From Convivina praedatoris (GTDB taxonomy: Bacteria; Bacillota; Bacilli; Lactobacillales; Lactobacillaceae): DNA of 64,000 nucleotides. Position 1 is the first letter of the stretch. Each line of letters begins with the position of its first letter. The stretch lies in assembly GCF_933208505.1 (NCBI RefSeq), contig NZ_CAKOEU010000004.1; one strand, 5' to 3'. The position numbers were made by a program, and so were the translations under genes. Positions 1 to 8,957 of this stretch are shown piece after piece. Below the pieces are notes generated by a model. That model worked only from the letters and a program-made list of their open reading frames with translations, had not been told where the DNA came from and searched no databases.

Positions 1-2
1 AT

Positions 3-830
3 GAGTATTTTTTCGCTCAAGTAGATGGATTAACTTATCAAATTGAAAAAGTGGAGTTACAAAAACCGTTGAAATTAGGCGGTTGGGTGACTGGCTTTGC
101 TTATCGTAACCAAAATCACCAATTACAAATTAGTAAGACAATCCCAGCGGTTCAAAAGGATCAGTATGCTTGGGGCACAGTGGTTGCCAACCGTCATGAT
201 TTGGGTGTTTTCGTGGATATTGGATTACCAAACAAAGATATTGTGGTTTCTTTGGATGATTTACCCACAATCAAGACCTTATGGCCCCAAAAGGGTGATC
301 GGCTGTTATTATCCTTAAAAGAAGATCATAAGGGTCTTTTATGGGGTGAAATTGCCCAAGCCGATATTGTCCAGTCCGTTGCACGACGGGCCAATTCACA
401 AGTCAAGGAAAATCATAAAACCAAGGCCACTGTGTATCGAAATAAGATGGCCGGTACCTTGGTTATTACGCCCGAATGCTATTTAGGTTTCATTCACCCA
501 TCACAGCGGGATAATGAACCTCGTTTAGGGGAACAGGTGGAAGCCCGCATTATCGGAGTTAACGAACAAGGTGTTTTAAATCTTTCGCTGAAACCCTTGG
601 CTTATCAAGTGATGGATGAGGATGCTCGCTTTTTGCTATTGCAGTTGCAACGGAAGACTGATCATTTCTTACCTTTCAACGATAAGAGTGATCCGGATGC
701 TATCCGAGCTCAGTTTGGCTTTAGTAAAGCACAATTCAAGCGGGCTCTGGGTCGTCTTTATAAGCAGGGATTAATTGAACAGGTTCCAGCAGGAACGAGG
801 TTGGTGGTCAAGGATGGAAACCCTGAATGA
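3..830 (+). CDS. cvfB: CvfB-type S1 RNA-binding protein, 5' end cut by window edge
   Basis: The reading frame is open from base 3 with no start of its own, so the true start lies before the window; an in-frame GTG at 51 has no convincing ribosome-binding site. The visible protein (about 275 residues) has repeated S1-like beta-barrel segments (for example residues with GTVVANRHDLGVFVDIG) and ends in a winged-helix segment of the form FGFSKAQFKRALGRLYKQG, which is typical of the CvfB/YitL family. Family members bind RNA and influence virulence or growth in Gram-positive bacteria; the exact role here is inferred only from homology. Its 3' end overlaps the start of xerD by 17 bases, so the two are probably co-transcribed. 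Confidence 0.85.
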   Translation, partial: EYFFAQVDGLTYQIEKVELQKPLKLGGWVTGFAYRNQNHQLQISKTIPAVQKDQYAWGTVVANRHDLGVFVDIGLPNKDIVVSLDDLPTIKTLWPQKGDRLLLSLKEDHKGLLWGEIAQADIVQSVARRANSQVKENHKTKATVYRNKMAGTLVITPECYLGFIHPSQRDNEPRLGEQVEARIIGVNEQGVLNLSLKPLAYQVMDEDARFLLLQLQRKTDHFLPFNDKSDPDAIRAQFGFSKAQFKRALGRLYKQGLIEQVPAGTRLVVKDGNPE

Positions 831-1707
831 TCAAGTAGTGGATTATCTGCGCTACATTCAAATTGAACGGGGGTTGTCGGTCAATACAATTAAAAGTTAC
901 CGGCAGGACTTGCGGCAATTTTTAATTTATTTATCAACACAAAAAATCACTCCTCAGCAAATTGATTATTTGGTTATTTTAGATTGGTTAAACCATTTAA
1001 AAACAAAAGGGGCTTCTACTAGTAGTGTGGCACATATGGTTAGTACCTTGCGTAAATTTTTTGGCTACCTTCAGGCTGAAGATGTCCTAAGCCATAATCC
1101 GATGGACAAAGTTAAATCTCCTAAAAAAGCAGCTGCTTTACCGGCTGTTTTAACCATTGATGAGATTGATCAACTTTTTCAAGTCCCAGTGGTGACCACT
1201 CCGTTAGGTTTACGAAATCGAACCCTGCTAGAAGTGATGTATGCTAGTGGATTGCGGGTTAGTGAGTTGACCAATCTAAAAATGAGCGATTTACATCTGG
1301 ATTTAGGATTGATTCAAACGCTAGGAAAGGGTGACAAGGAGCGGATTATCCCCATCGGTGACTTGGCTATGGATTGGTTAAAACAGTATTTTGTCAAGAG
1401 TCGCCCGCAACTATTAAAAAATGGCGAGAGCAATTACGTTTTTTTAAATGACCATGGTCGCCAACTGAGTCGTCAAGGTGTTTGGAAAATTATTAAAAAA
1501 TTAGTATTATTAGCTGGTATTAATAAAGAAATTTCACCCCACACCCTCCGTCATTCTTTTGCAACACATTTATTGGAGAATGGCGCTGATTTGCGGATTG
1601 TTCAAGAACTACTAGGACATTCTGATATTTCGACGACTCAGATTTATACTCATATTTCAAAGAAACATTTAAGTCAGGTGTACGATGAATTTCACCCACG
1701 CGCCTAG
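814..1707 (+). CDS. xerD: Tyrosine recombinase XerD
   Basis: This is a 297-residue site-specific tyrosine recombinase, the usual XerD length, which resolves chromosome dimers at dif together with XerC. The catalytic set is visible: Arg148 in ASGLRVSEL, Lys172 in GKGDKER, His243 and Arg246 in SPHTLRHSF, His269 in LLGHSD, and nucleophile Tyr278 in IYTHI. The N-terminal SAM-like DNA-binding domain begins with LRYIQIERGLSVNTIKSY. The ATG at 814 gives a family-length N-terminus; an upstream TTG at 775 would add 13 atypical residues. The position directly before ribT and scpAB matches other lactobacilli and favours XerD over an integrase. Confidence 0.9.
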   Translation: METLNDQVVDYLRYIQIERGLSVNTIKSYRQDLRQFLIYLSTQKITPQQIDYLVILDWLNHLKTKGASTSSVAHMVSTLRKFFGYLQAEDVLSHNPMDKVKSPKKAAALPAVLTIDEIDQLFQVPVVTTPLGLRNRTLLEVMYASGLRVSELTNLKMSDLHLDLGLIQTLGKGDKERIIPIGDLAMDWLKQYFVKSRPQLLKNGESNYVFLNDHGRQLSRQGVWKIIKKLVLLAGINKEISPHTLRHSFATHLLENGADLRIVQELLGHSDISTTQIYTHISKKHLSQVYDEFHPRA

Positions 1708-1715
1708 GAGTTTTT

Positions 1716-2075
1716 ATGCTGATTAAATCACGTCAAGATGATGAAAAAATGGTTATGGGCTTGTTTTCGCTGTTACCCGGCCTAAAGGAAATCGCGCATT
1801 TAAATGTCGAGCTAGCCGAATATCAAAAGCCCTCGCGGACTTTATATGTCTGGCAGGAAAATCCTCAAAGTCAGATTCAAGGCCTGTTGGGAGTTGAACA
1901 AATTAATCCCGAGTTACTTTTAGTTCGTCATATTATTTTGACCCCCGGTGTCCGTTCGCAAGAACATTACTTTCAAATGTTGGATAATTTACAGCGTTTA
2001 AATCAGGACAGCTTTATCATGGGCAGTTTGGCCACTCAAAAGCTAGTTCAACACTGGAGGCAAACGCCATCGTGA
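1716..2075 (+). CDS. ribT: RibT-like GNAT family protein
   Basis: This small protein of 119 residues has an AGGAG site five bases before the ATG. In lactobacilli the gene between xerD and scpA is regularly annotated as RibT, an acetyltransferase-fold protein originally named from the Bacillus rib operon. The sequence has the alternating hydrophobic strands expected of a GNAT core (GLLGVEQI, LLLVRHIIL) but I see no clear acetyl-CoA loop, and its substrate is unknown. The stop overlaps the GTG start of scpA by four bases, which points to translational coupling in the xerD-rluB operon. The name rests mainly on position and length. Confidence 0.65.
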   Translation: MLIKSRQDDEKMVMGLFSLLPGLKEIAHLNVELAEYQKPSRTLYVWQENPQSQIQGLLGVEQINPELLLVRHIILTPGVRSQEHYFQMLDNLQRLNQDSFIMGSLATQKLVQHWRQTPS

Positions 2076-2824
2076 GCACGAGCTTGACAATTAAATTAAC
2101 TGACTTTGAGGGACCATTAGACCTATTACTACATCTTATTAAAAAAAATAAGATGAACATTTTTGACTTACCAATTGCTCAAATTACGCAACAATATCTA
2201 GATTTTATTCGAGTGCAAAAATCAATGGAATTAGATGTTGCCAGTGAATATTTAGTCATGGCGGCCAATTTAATTCGTTTAAAATCAATTGATTTGTTAC
2301 CGCGCCCGGCTGCTGTTGATGAGCTTGAAGATGACTACCAGGATCCGCGTCAAGAGCTGATTGACCGTCTATTGGCCTATCATCGCTACCAAGCGGCCAG
2401 TGAGTTTTTTCAAGAACGGGTAACTCAAGAGCAACATGCCTTTACCCGACCAACCCAGTTAACGGATGCCAATCAACAAAAAGAAATCCATTTAACTCCG
2501 GGTTTGACGCTAATTGACTTGCAATTGGCTTTTGACAGTATTTTAAATCGTCAACAGGCTAAAATACCGCAGCGCCGTCAAATTCAAAAAGAAACTTATA
2601 CCATTGGTGAGGGGATTGATACTCTACGTCAGCGTTTAGCTCAAGCTAAGCCAAATCAATCCTTAAATTTGGATCAGCTGTTGGCTGATATATACGAGCG
2701 TGATTTTTTATTGGTCTTATTTTTAGCCTTGTTGGAATTGGCTAAATCTGGTGAAATAGCGCTGTCACAAAGTAATCGCCAAGCAGAAATCTTAATTAAA
2801 GTGATAATCAATGAACAATCTTAG
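2072..2824 (+). CDS. scpA: Segregation and condensation protein A
   Basis: This is the kleisin subunit of the bacterial SMC condensin complex, 250 residues. The family signature near the N-terminus is clear: FEGPLDLLLHLIKKNKMNIF followed by the ITQQYLDFI segment that contacts the SMC neck. The C-terminal winged helix (ERDFLLVLFLALLELAKSGEI) binds the SMC cap. The start codon is GTG at 2072, overlapping the end of ribT, and the gene overlaps scpB by 14 bases, as is common for this pair. It works with ScpB and Smc in chromosome condensation and segregation in the cytoplasm. Confidence 0.93.
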   Translation: MSTSLTIKLTDFEGPLDLLLHLIKKNKMNIFDLPIAQITQQYLDFIRVQKSMELDVASEYLVMAANLIRLKSIDLLPRPAAVDELEDDYQDPRQELIDRLLAYHRYQAASEFFQERVTQEQHAFTRPTQLTDANQQKEIHLTPGLTLIDLQLAFDSILNRQQAKIPQRRQIQKETYTIGEGIDTLRQRLAQAKPNQSLNLDQLLADIYERDFLLVLFLALLELAKSGEIALSQSNRQAEILIKVIINEQS

Positions 2825-3419
2825 TCAATTAGAAGCCCTTTTATTTGTAGCCGGAGATGAAGGGCTTAGTATGAATGATTTGGTACAAGCGACCGGCTTT
2901 GATCGGGCGGCCATGCCACATTTACTGGAACAATTGGGAGAACGCTATCATCAAGTCGAAAGTGGCCTAACCTTGCGTTTGGATCAAGAACGCTATGTGC
3001 TAGTAACTAAACCAGCATTAGGACCCGTGGTGAATCGCCTCTTTGTTTCACCGGTCAACGATAAATTAACACAGCCCCAATTGGAAACTTTGGTAATTGT
3101 TGCCTATCAACAACCAACTACTCGAGTAGAAATCGAACAAATTCGTGGGGTGTCTTCGGCAGGAACTTTGCAAAAATTGTTACTATATCGCTTAATTGCT
3201 GTGGGAGGTCGACGAGATGAAATTGGTCGTCCGCTCGAGTATGTGACCACACCTGAATTTTTAGATTATTTTGGTTTAGAAAATCTGAAGGATTTGCCTG
3301 ATTTACCAGATATTGCTGAATTAAATTTGGCTGATAGTGAGCTCGATCCACAGGATTTATTTCAAGCTAGTTCGACAGAAGTGCCTAGTAAGCTAACAGA
3401 AAAGGAAGAGAACTCATAA
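2811..3419 (+). CDS. scpB: Segregation and condensation protein B
   Basis: This is the condensin accessory protein, 202 residues, made of two winged-helix domains. The N-terminal segment LEALLFVAGDEGLS and the central PQLETLVIVAYQQPTTRVEIEQ (positions 90-112 roughly) are family hallmarks. ScpB forms a dimer that binds the middle of ScpA in the SMC complex. The start ATG overlaps the end of scpA, so the two subunits are probably made in a fixed ratio. The acidic tail after about residue 165 is low complexity and varies between species. Confidence 0.93.
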   Translation: MNNLSQLEALLFVAGDEGLSMNDLVQATGFDRAAMPHLLEQLGERYHQVESGLTLRLDQERYVLVTKPALGPVVNRLFVSPVNDKLTQPQLETLVIVAYQQPTTRVEIEQIRGVSSAGTLQKLLLYRLIAVGGRRDEIGRPLEYVTTPEFLDYFGLENLKDLPDLPDIAELNLADSELDPQDLFQASSTEVPSKLTEKEENS

Positions 3420-3421
3420 GC

Positions 3422-4171
3422 ATGGATGAAGAAAAAGAACGACTGCAAAAAGTGATTGCCCAAGCTGGCTTGGCTTCTCGCCGTGGGGCTGAAGAATTGA
3501 TTACAACTGGTCGAGTTGAAGTTAACCAGGAGATTGTGCGGACTTTAGGGACTAAAGTTGGGCCCCATGATCACGTTAGTGTGGATGGCGTGCCAATTGA
3601 AGAGCGAGAAAAGTTAGTTTACTATCTGCTCAATAAGCCCCGTGGTGTCGTGACGACCAATCATGATGAAAAGAACCGTCATACAGTTGTGGATTTATTA
3701 AGTGATGTGAGCCAGCGAGTTTATCCAGTTGGCCGTTTGGATTATGATACTACTGGGGCCTTGTTGTTAACTAATGACGGTACTTTAGCCAATGAATTAA
3801 TGCACCCTAAAAAAAGGGTAAACAAGGCCTATTTAGCTAAGGTCAAAGGTCTGGCTACTGAAGAACAAATTCAACCTTTACGTCAAGGAGTGGTCATTGA
3901 TGGTCGTAAAACGGCTCCAGCTAAGGTAGCCATTAGTCGCTGGGATCACACGAAAAACACCAGTATGATTACCATTACCATTCATGAAGGTCGTAATCAT
4001 CAGGTGAAAGAAATGTTAGCGAAGGTCGGTCTACCGGTTATTAAACTAACTCGTCAACGCTATGCCTTTTTAGACTTGGTTGGTTTGCAGCCTGGTGAAT
4101 ATCGAGCATTAAAGCACGATGAGGTTAAGCGCCTCAAAGAGGGTAATTATCGTAATTTACGTCGAAAGTAA
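3422..4171 (+). CDS. rluB: Pseudouridine synthase RluB family
   Basis: This 249-residue protein has an N-terminal S4 RNA-binding domain (RLQKVIAQAGLASRRGAEEL) and a C-terminal RsuA/RluB catalytic domain. The catalytic aspartate is Asp107 in GRLDYDTTG, and the later HEGRNHQVKEML motif is also present. Enzymes of this family isomerise a uridine in 23S rRNA. It starts two bases after the scpB stop and closes the cvfB-xerD-ribT-scpAB-rluB run; the following gene has its own riboswitch, so the operon probably ends here. Confidence 0.9.
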   Translation: MDEEKERLQKVIAQAGLASRRGAEELITTGRVEVNQEIVRTLGTKVGPHDHVSVDGVPIEEREKLVYYLLNKPRGVVTTNHDEKNRHTVVDLLSDVSQRVYPVGRLDYDTTGALLLTNDGTLANELMHPKKRVNKAYLAKVKGLATEEQIQPLRQGVVIDGRKTAPAKVAISRWDHTKNTSMITITIHEGRNHQVKEMLAKVGLPVIKLTRQRYAFLDLVGLQPGEYRALKHDEVKRLKEGNYRNLRRK

Positions 4172-4205
4172 TTGCTTTTTATGATAAAATATTAATAATT
4201 TCAAT

Positions 4206-4328
4206 AACTTCGGGGTCAGGTGAAAGTCCTAACCGGCGGTGATGCAGTCATGATAAGCCCGCGACCTACTTATGTAGCTGATCTGGTGAGAATCCAGAGC
4301 CGACCGTAAAGTCGGGTATAAAGAAGTT
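4206..4328 (+). promoter_or_regulatory. FMN riboswitch (RFN element)
   Basis: The conserved FMN aptamer core is present: a GGGGTCAGGTGAAAGTCC-like 5' strand, the ACCGGCGGT block, the GTGAGAATCCAGAGCCGACCG-like 3' half, and a closing P1 helix between ACTTC (4207-4211) and GAAGT (4323-4327). It lies upstream of a RibU-type riboflavin transporter. Binding of FMN should favour the terminator that follows and reduce riboflavin uptake. Confidence 0.96.
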
Positions 4329-4343
4329 AAAGCCTATTTTGTG

Positions 4344-4383
4344 CTGTTTTTCGTGAACCCTGGAGACGAAAGGCAGTTTTTTT
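4344..4383 (+). terminator. Riboswitch-controlled intrinsic terminator
   Basis: An 11-bp stem (CTGTTTTTCGT with ACGAAAGGCAG, including two G-U pairs) is followed by seven T residues. It sits between the FMN aptamer and the ribU ribosome-binding site and is therefore the likely expression platform of the riboswitch. Confidence 0.85.
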
Positions 4384-4415
4384 GTTGTCTGCACAATATT
4401 TCAGGAGGAATGACC

Positions 4416-4997
4416 ATGCAACATCTTCGTACCAAGCAAATCACACTCATTAGTATTTTGGCAACAATCTCGTTTGCCCTAATGATTTTTCCGCAGTTTT
4501 CACTAATACCGGGCGCATCGTTTTTAAAAATTGAATTTTCGATTATCCCAGTTGTGATTGCCCTTTATTGGCTAGATTTTACTAGTGCCGTTTGGGTGCT
4601 AGTTTTAAGAACGCTTTTAAAAGTTTTTCTATTAAATGGCGGGGTTAATACCTATATTGGCTTGCCAGTTAATTTAGCCGTTGCTTTAACTTTTATTATT
4701 GGCTTGAAACTTTGTCTGCCAGAATTTGATTTTGGCCAACAACAAGGACGTAAGGTACTAGCTCTGGTAGTTAGCACTCTTGCCATGACGGTTGTAGCTT
4801 TACTGGTCAATGTAACGATTGCCATGCCTTTGTATAGCGAATTTGCTCATTTTGATATCAGTAAATTCATTGGTACCAAAACCTACCTGTGGGGGATGGT
4901 CTTACCATTTAATCTAATTGAAGGGTTATTTTGGTCGGGTGTATCTTATTTTGTATTAATTCTCGTCGCCCCTTTTAAAAATCGCTTTAAATCTTAA
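4416..4997 (+). CDS. ribU: Riboflavin ECF transporter S component RibU
   Basis: This is a hydrophobic protein of 193 residues with about six membrane spans, matching the RibU substrate-binding subunit of group II ECF transporters. It needs the shared EcfA/EcfA'/EcfT module, which is encoded elsewhere. The segments FPQFSLIPGASFLKIEFSII and GGVNTYIGLPVNLAVA agree with RibU. The ATG at 4416 is chosen because AGGAGG at 4403-4408 lies seven bases upstream; the ATG at 4410 is too close, and the long upstream extension would run through the terminator. The FMN riboswitch confirms the substrate. Confidence 0.93.
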   Translation: MQHLRTKQITLISILATISFALMIFPQFSLIPGASFLKIEFSIIPVVIALYWLDFTSAVWVLVLRTLLKVFLLNGGVNTYIGLPVNLAVALTFIIGLKLCLPEFDFGQQQGRKVLALVVSTLAMTVVALLVNVTIAMPLYSEFAHFDISKFIGTKTYLWGMVLPFNLIEGLFWSGVSYFVLILVAPFKNRFKS

Positions 4998-5067
4998 GAA
5001 AAGGTTATCATTTTCTAGTTAATGCCTATGGTAAACTGTTTTTAGGAATTAATTGGAGGCTAAATTG

Positions 5068-5616
5068 ATGAATGAGAATCAACAACCAATGAGCCGTAGT
5101 TTGCGTAATAAAGCAGAACACAAGCAAGCTGCAAAACAAGATGCTCATCAAAATAAGGGTCATGCTCGTTTAATCGTGTTTTTGGTGATGGTATCGTTAG
5201 TAGTGCTTTCTAGTGCGCCAATTTATGGTCTTATCAGCAATCATCCTAGCCCCAGTGCCAGTAAAAGCAGTAGTAGCAAGAAGGAATCGTCTGCTTCTAA
5301 GTCGGAATCAACTAGTTCTTCTAGCTCTTCTAAAAGTAGCACAAGCAGTCAAAGTAGTAGCCAGCCAACTTCTGCTAGTGAACACAGTAGTAGTGCTATG
5401 TCAGAAAGTGCTCAGTCAAGTAGCCAACAGCCTAGCCAAAGCAGTAGTAGCAGTCAAGCTGCTACTGGTAATACAGCCGTTTTAGCACCGAGCCAGACCT
5501 TGTATAACTTTGCGGTTTCACACGGTACGACAACTCAGCAAGTAATCAGTTTAAATCCTGGTTTGAATGCTAACAACTATAGTCAGTATGCTGGTCAAGC
5601 ATTGAGGGTGAAGTAA
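5068..5616 (+). CDS. Membrane-anchored Ser-rich LysM protein
   Basis: This 182-residue protein has a charged cytoplasmic N-terminus, one membrane span at about residues 30-52 (LIVFLVMVSLVVLSSAPIYG), a Ser-rich linker of about 75 residues and a C-terminal LysM-like domain (LYNFAVSHGTTTQQVISLNP). It probably sits in the membrane with the LysM domain bound to peptidoglycan outside. The upstream TTG at 5053 is inside the ribosome-binding region; GGAGG at 5055-5059 serves the ATG at 5068. It is followed six bases later by cmk. Similar LysM proteins precede cmk in several lactobacilli; the function is unknown. Confidence 0.8.
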   Translation: MNENQQPMSRSLRNKAEHKQAAKQDAHQNKGHARLIVFLVMVSLVVLSSAPIYGLISNHPSPSASKSSSSKKESSASKSESTSSSSSSKSSTSSQSSSQPTSASEHSSSAMSESAQSSSQQPSQSSSSSQAATGNTAVLAPSQTLYNFAVSHGTTTQQVISLNPGLNANNYSQYAGQALRVK

Positions 5617-5622
5617 GCCATA

Positions 5623-6309
5623 ATGACAAAAATTGCACATAATTTCCAAGTTGCTATTGATGGCCCAGCCTCAGCCGGTAAGTCAACCATTGCTAAAATT
5701 TTGGCGCACAATTTTCACTATATTTATGTTGATACTGGGGCCATGTATCGAGCTATTACCTTAGCAGCAAAGCTGGCTGGGATTGACTATCAAGACGAAG
5801 CAGCCGTTGTCGCTCTATTGCCACAGGTACAAATTGAATTTAAACCAGGGAGCCCGGTGCAACATGTCTTTCTTAATGGCCAAGAAGTAACCGAAGCCAT
5901 CCGGTCACGTGAGATTACCAATCATGTTTCCCAAGTTGCTGCTTATGCGGCTGTCCGTGAAGATTTGGTTGACCGGCAACAACAGCTGGCTCAAGCGGGT
6001 GGCGTGGTGATGGATGGCCGTGATATTGGGACAACTGTTTTGCCCCAAGCGCAGGTCAAAATCTATTTGATCGCTAGTGTTGATGAACGTGCTCAGCGTC
6101 GTTACAAGGAAAATCAGGCTCGGGGGATTGAGGCTGATTTACCAACCCTTAAAAAAGAAATTGAACATCGCGATTACTTAGATTCGCACCGCGAAATTAG
6201 TCCTCTTACCAAGGCACAAGATGCCCAAGTTGTTGATACGACGGGTCAAAGTATTGAGCAGGTAGTGGCAACAATTAGTCAAATTATTGAAAACCACCAA
6301 GACAGTTAA
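5623..6309 (+). CDS. cmk: Cytidylate kinase
   Basis: This is (d)CMP kinase, 228 residues, which transfers phosphate from ATP to CMP/dCMP in pyrimidine nucleotide metabolism. The P-loop GPASAGKST lies at residues 14-22, the DTGAMYRA nucleotide-binding motif follows at about 37, and the DGRDIGT motif at about 128. A short LysM gene precedes it and rpsA follows, the usual cmk-rpsA-der order. Its stop codon (6307-6309) lies inside the loop of the following terminator hairpin. Confidence 0.95.
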   Translation: MTKIAHNFQVAIDGPASAGKSTIAKILAHNFHYIYVDTGAMYRAITLAAKLAGIDYQDEAAVVALLPQVQIEFKPGSPVQHVFLNGQEVTEAIRSREITNHVSQVAAYAAVREDLVDRQQQLAQAGGVVMDGRDIGTTVLPQAQVKIYLIASVDERAQRRYKENQARGIEADLPTLKKEIEHRDYLDSHREISPLTKAQDAQVVDTTGQSIEQVVATISQIIENHQDS

Positions 6310-6320
6310 GGTGGTTTTTA
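6290..6320 (+). terminator. Intrinsic terminator overlapping the cmk 3' end
   Basis: AAAACCACC (6290-6298) pairs with GGTGGTTTT (6310-6318), followed by further T residues. The 5' arm is coding sequence of cmk and the TAA stop is in the loop. Confidence 0.75.
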
Positions 6321-6396
6321 TATTTACCCTATGCAAATTAGCATGAGTTTGTTAGAATATCCTTATAAGTGTAAATGTAGGAGGACGTTTGACGTC

Positions 6397-7584
6397 ATGA
6401 GTGATACAAACAACGAGCTATTAGCAGCTCTTGAAAGTGCTGATCAAATCAAGGTGGGAGATGTCGTTACAGGTGAGGTTTTGGCCATTGATAACGATAA
6501 CCAGGCAGTGATTGGTCTGCATACCGGTGAAGAAGGAGTTGTGCCAGCGCGTGAGTACTCTGACGATCGTAACGTCAGCTTGGCCGACAACTTGAAGGTC
6601 GGAGATACAATCGAAACTGTAGTAATTTCTAACGTAACTAGCGATAAGGAAGGGGTTTCATACCTTCTATCAAAGAAGCGTTTGGAAGCTCGCAAGGCTT
6701 GGGAAAAGCTTAGCTTTGGCGAAGGCGATGTTGTCGATGCCAAGGTATTGAACGCCGTCCGTGGTGGTTTGATTGTTGATGTTAACGGTGTACGTGGATT
6801 CGTACCTGCATCAATGGTTGCTGAACGTTTCATTTCAGATTTGAACCAATTCAAGGGTGAAGACATTAAGGCCGAAGTTATTGAAATCGATCCAGCTAAG
6901 GCTCGTTTGATTTTGTCTCGTAAGGCAGTTGCTGCTCAAGAACGTGCTGAAAAGTTGGCTGAAGCCTTTAACCGTTTGGAAGTTGGCGAAGTTGTTGAAG
7001 GTAAGGTTGCTCGTTTGACTGACTTTGGCGCTTTCGTTGATCTTGGTGGTGTTGATGGTTTGGTTCACGTTTCTGAGATTTCTCATGACCGTGTTAAGAA
7101 CCCAGCTGATGTTTTGTCAAAGGGTGAAACTGTTCAAGTTAAGATTTTGGCTTTGGATAGCGACCGTGGTCGTATCTCATTGTCAATCAAGGCTACTCAA
7201 CCAGGACCATGGGATGAAGTTGCTGAAAAGGCTCCTGCCGGTACTGTCTTAGAAGGTATTGTAAAGCGAGTTAAGGACTTCGGTGCTTTCGTTGAAATCT
7301 TCCCTGGTATTGAAGGATTGGTTCACGTTTCCCAGATTTCACACAAGCGGATTGAGAATCCAGCTGATGTGTTGAAGTCAGGTGATAAGGTTAAGGTTCA
7401 AGTATTGGATGTAAAGCCTGCTGAAGAGCGGATTTCACTTTCAATGAAGGCTTTGGAAGAAAAGCCTGCTGATAATAACCGTGAAGAACAAGGTAACCGT
7501 GCTTCACGTGCCGATGTAGCTGCATATCAACAAGAAGACGATGGTGCCGCAACCTTAGGCGACATCTTCGGCGACAAGCTGTAA
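6397..7584 (+). CDS. rpsA: 30S ribosomal protein S1 homologue, four S1 domains
   Basis: The protein is 395 residues with four S1 domains, the usual arrangement in low-GC Gram-positive bacteria, which lack the six-domain enterobacterial form. The best conserved third and fourth repeats contain GKVARLTDFGAFVDLGGVDG and VKRVKDFGAFVEIFPGIEG. It binds mRNA and helps translation initiation. The ATG at 6397 follows a strong AGGAGG (6379-6384); a longer frame from 6331 has no support. Lysine codons are strongly biased to AAG, as in highly expressed genes of this genome. Confidence 0.93.
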   Translation: MSDTNNELLAALESADQIKVGDVVTGEVLAIDNDNQAVIGLHTGEEGVVPAREYSDDRNVSLADNLKVGDTIETVVISNVTSDKEGVSYLLSKKRLEARKAWEKLSFGEGDVVDAKVLNAVRGGLIVDVNGVRGFVPASMVAERFISDLNQFKGEDIKAEVIEIDPAKARLILSRKAVAAQERAEKLAEAFNRLEVGEVVEGKVARLTDFGAFVDLGGVDGLVHVSEISHDRVKNPADVLSKGETVQVKILALDSDRGRISLSIKATQPGPWDEVAEKAPAGTVLEGIVKRVKDFGAFVEIFPGIEGLVHVSQISHKRIENPADVLKSGDKVKVQVLDVKPAEERISLSMKALEEKPADNNREEQGNRASRADVAAYQQEDDGAATLGDIFGDKL

Positions 7585-7595
7585 GTTATTTTTTC

Positions 7596-7625
7596 AAAGG
7601 GGCTGGGTATCCAGTCCCTTTTTTC
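7596..7625 (+). terminator. Intrinsic terminator after rpsA
   Basis: GGGGCTGG pairs with CCAGTCCC around a GTAT loop and is followed by a T6 run. It lies between rpsA and der. Confidence 0.88.
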
Positions 7626-7646
7626 TTGAAATTGTGAGGTAAGAAC

Positions 7647-8957
7647 ATGTCATCACCAATAGTAGCCGTTGTTGGCCGTCCTAACGTTGGTAAATCGACT
7701 TTATTTAACCGAATTGTTGGCGATCGAATTGCCATTGTGGAGGATCAACCAGGAGTAACGCGCGACCGTTTGTACGCTCACGCTGAATGGCTAAATTATG
7801 ATTTTCGTTTGATTGATACCGGTGGAATTGAGTTAGGCGACGCACCATTTTTGACTGAAATTCGGGCTCAAGTTGATTTGGCCATTGATGAAGCCGATGT
7901 TATCTTGATGGTCGTATCTGGTCGCGAAGGTTTGACCCACGACGATGAAGTCGTGGCTAAAATGTTGTATAAATGTGAAAAGCCGGTTGTTTTGGCCGTT
8001 AATAAGGTCGATAATCCAGAAATGCGGAGTGAGGTTTACGACTTCTATGCCCTAGGCATGGGTGAACCTCATCCAGTTTCTGGTTCACACGGCTTGGGCT
8101 TGGGTGATGTTCTTGATGATGTAGTTGCTCATTTTCCTGATGAAGCGGCTGAACAAGATGATCCAGCAGTTCGCTTTAGTATTATTGGCCGTCCCAACGT
8201 TGGTAAATCTTCAATTGTCAATGCCATTTTGGGTGAAGACCGAATGATTGTATCCAATATTCAAGGAACGACTCGCGATGCCATTGATACGCGTTTTGTT
8301 ACTAATGACGATGATGAATTTGTCATGGTCGATACGGCTGGTATTCGTAAACGTGGTAAGGTCTACGAGAATACTGAGCGTTATGCAGTTATGCGGGCAA
8401 TGAAAGCTATCGATGATAGTCAAGTAGTCCTGATGGTCTTAGATGCTGAAACAGGTATTCAGGAGCAAGATAAGCATGTTGCTGGCTATGCGCATGAAGC
8501 CGGAAAAGCTTTGATTATTGTGGTTAATAAGTGGGACGCAATTGATAAAGATACCCATACTATGACGGATTTTGAAAACTTAATTCGCCAAGATTTTAAG
8601 TTCTTAGATTATGCCCCAATTGTCTTTGTTTCAGCTAAGACTGGTCAACGTTTAGATCGATTACCACAGATGATTTTGGACGTGAATGCAAATCACCAAA
8701 AGCGGATTCCTTCATCACATTTGAATGATGTCTTGATGGATGCGATTGCCATTAATCCTACTCCAACCGATAATGGTCGGCGTTTACGGGTTTACTATGC
8801 TACCCAAGTGGCCATAGCACCACCAACTTTTGTTATTTTTGTAAATGATCCAGAGTTGATGCATTTTTCATATCAACGTTTTCTAGAAAATCAGATTCGT
8901 TCTTCATTTGATTTTTCTGGGACACCGTTGAAATTAATTATCCGTCAGCGTAAATAA
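7647..8957 (+). CDS. der: Ribosome biogenesis GTPase Der (EngA)
   Basis: This 436-residue protein has two tandem GTPase domains and a C-terminal KH-like domain. The two P-loops read GRPNVGKST (residues 10-18) and GRPNVGKSS (about 182-190); DTGG/DTAG and NKVD/NKWD switch and specificity motifs are present in both halves. Der is essential for 50S subunit maturation. Only 21 bases separate the rpsA terminator from its start, so expression may come from partial read-through or a local promoter that I could not identify. Confidence 0.97.
   Translation: MSSPIVAVVGRPNVGKSTLFNRIVGDRIAIVEDQPGVTRDRLYAHAEWLNYDFRLIDTGGIELGDAPFLTEIRAQVDLAIDEADVILMVVSGREGLTHDDEVVAKMLYKCEKPVVLAVNKVDNPEMRSEVYDFYALGMGEPHPVSGSHGLGLGDVLDDVVAHFPDEAAEQDDPAVRFSIIGRPNVGKSSIVNAILGEDRMIVSNIQGTTRDAIDTRFVTNDDDEFVMVDTAGIRKRGKVYENTERYAVMRAMKAIDDSQVVLMVLDAETGIQEQDKHVAGYAHEAGKALIIVVNKWDAIDKDTHTMTDFENLIRQDFKFLDYAPIVFVSAKTGQRLDRLPQMILDVNANHQKRIPSSHLNDVLMDAIAINPTPTDNGRRLRVYYATQVAIAPPTFVIFVNDPELMHFSYQRFLENQIRSSFDFSGTPLKLIIRQRK

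Noticed and set aside
6444..7086. Long open frames on the minus strand inside rpsA
   Set aside because: They are shadows caused by the strong codon bias of rpsA; no ribosome-binding site or recognisable protein pattern.
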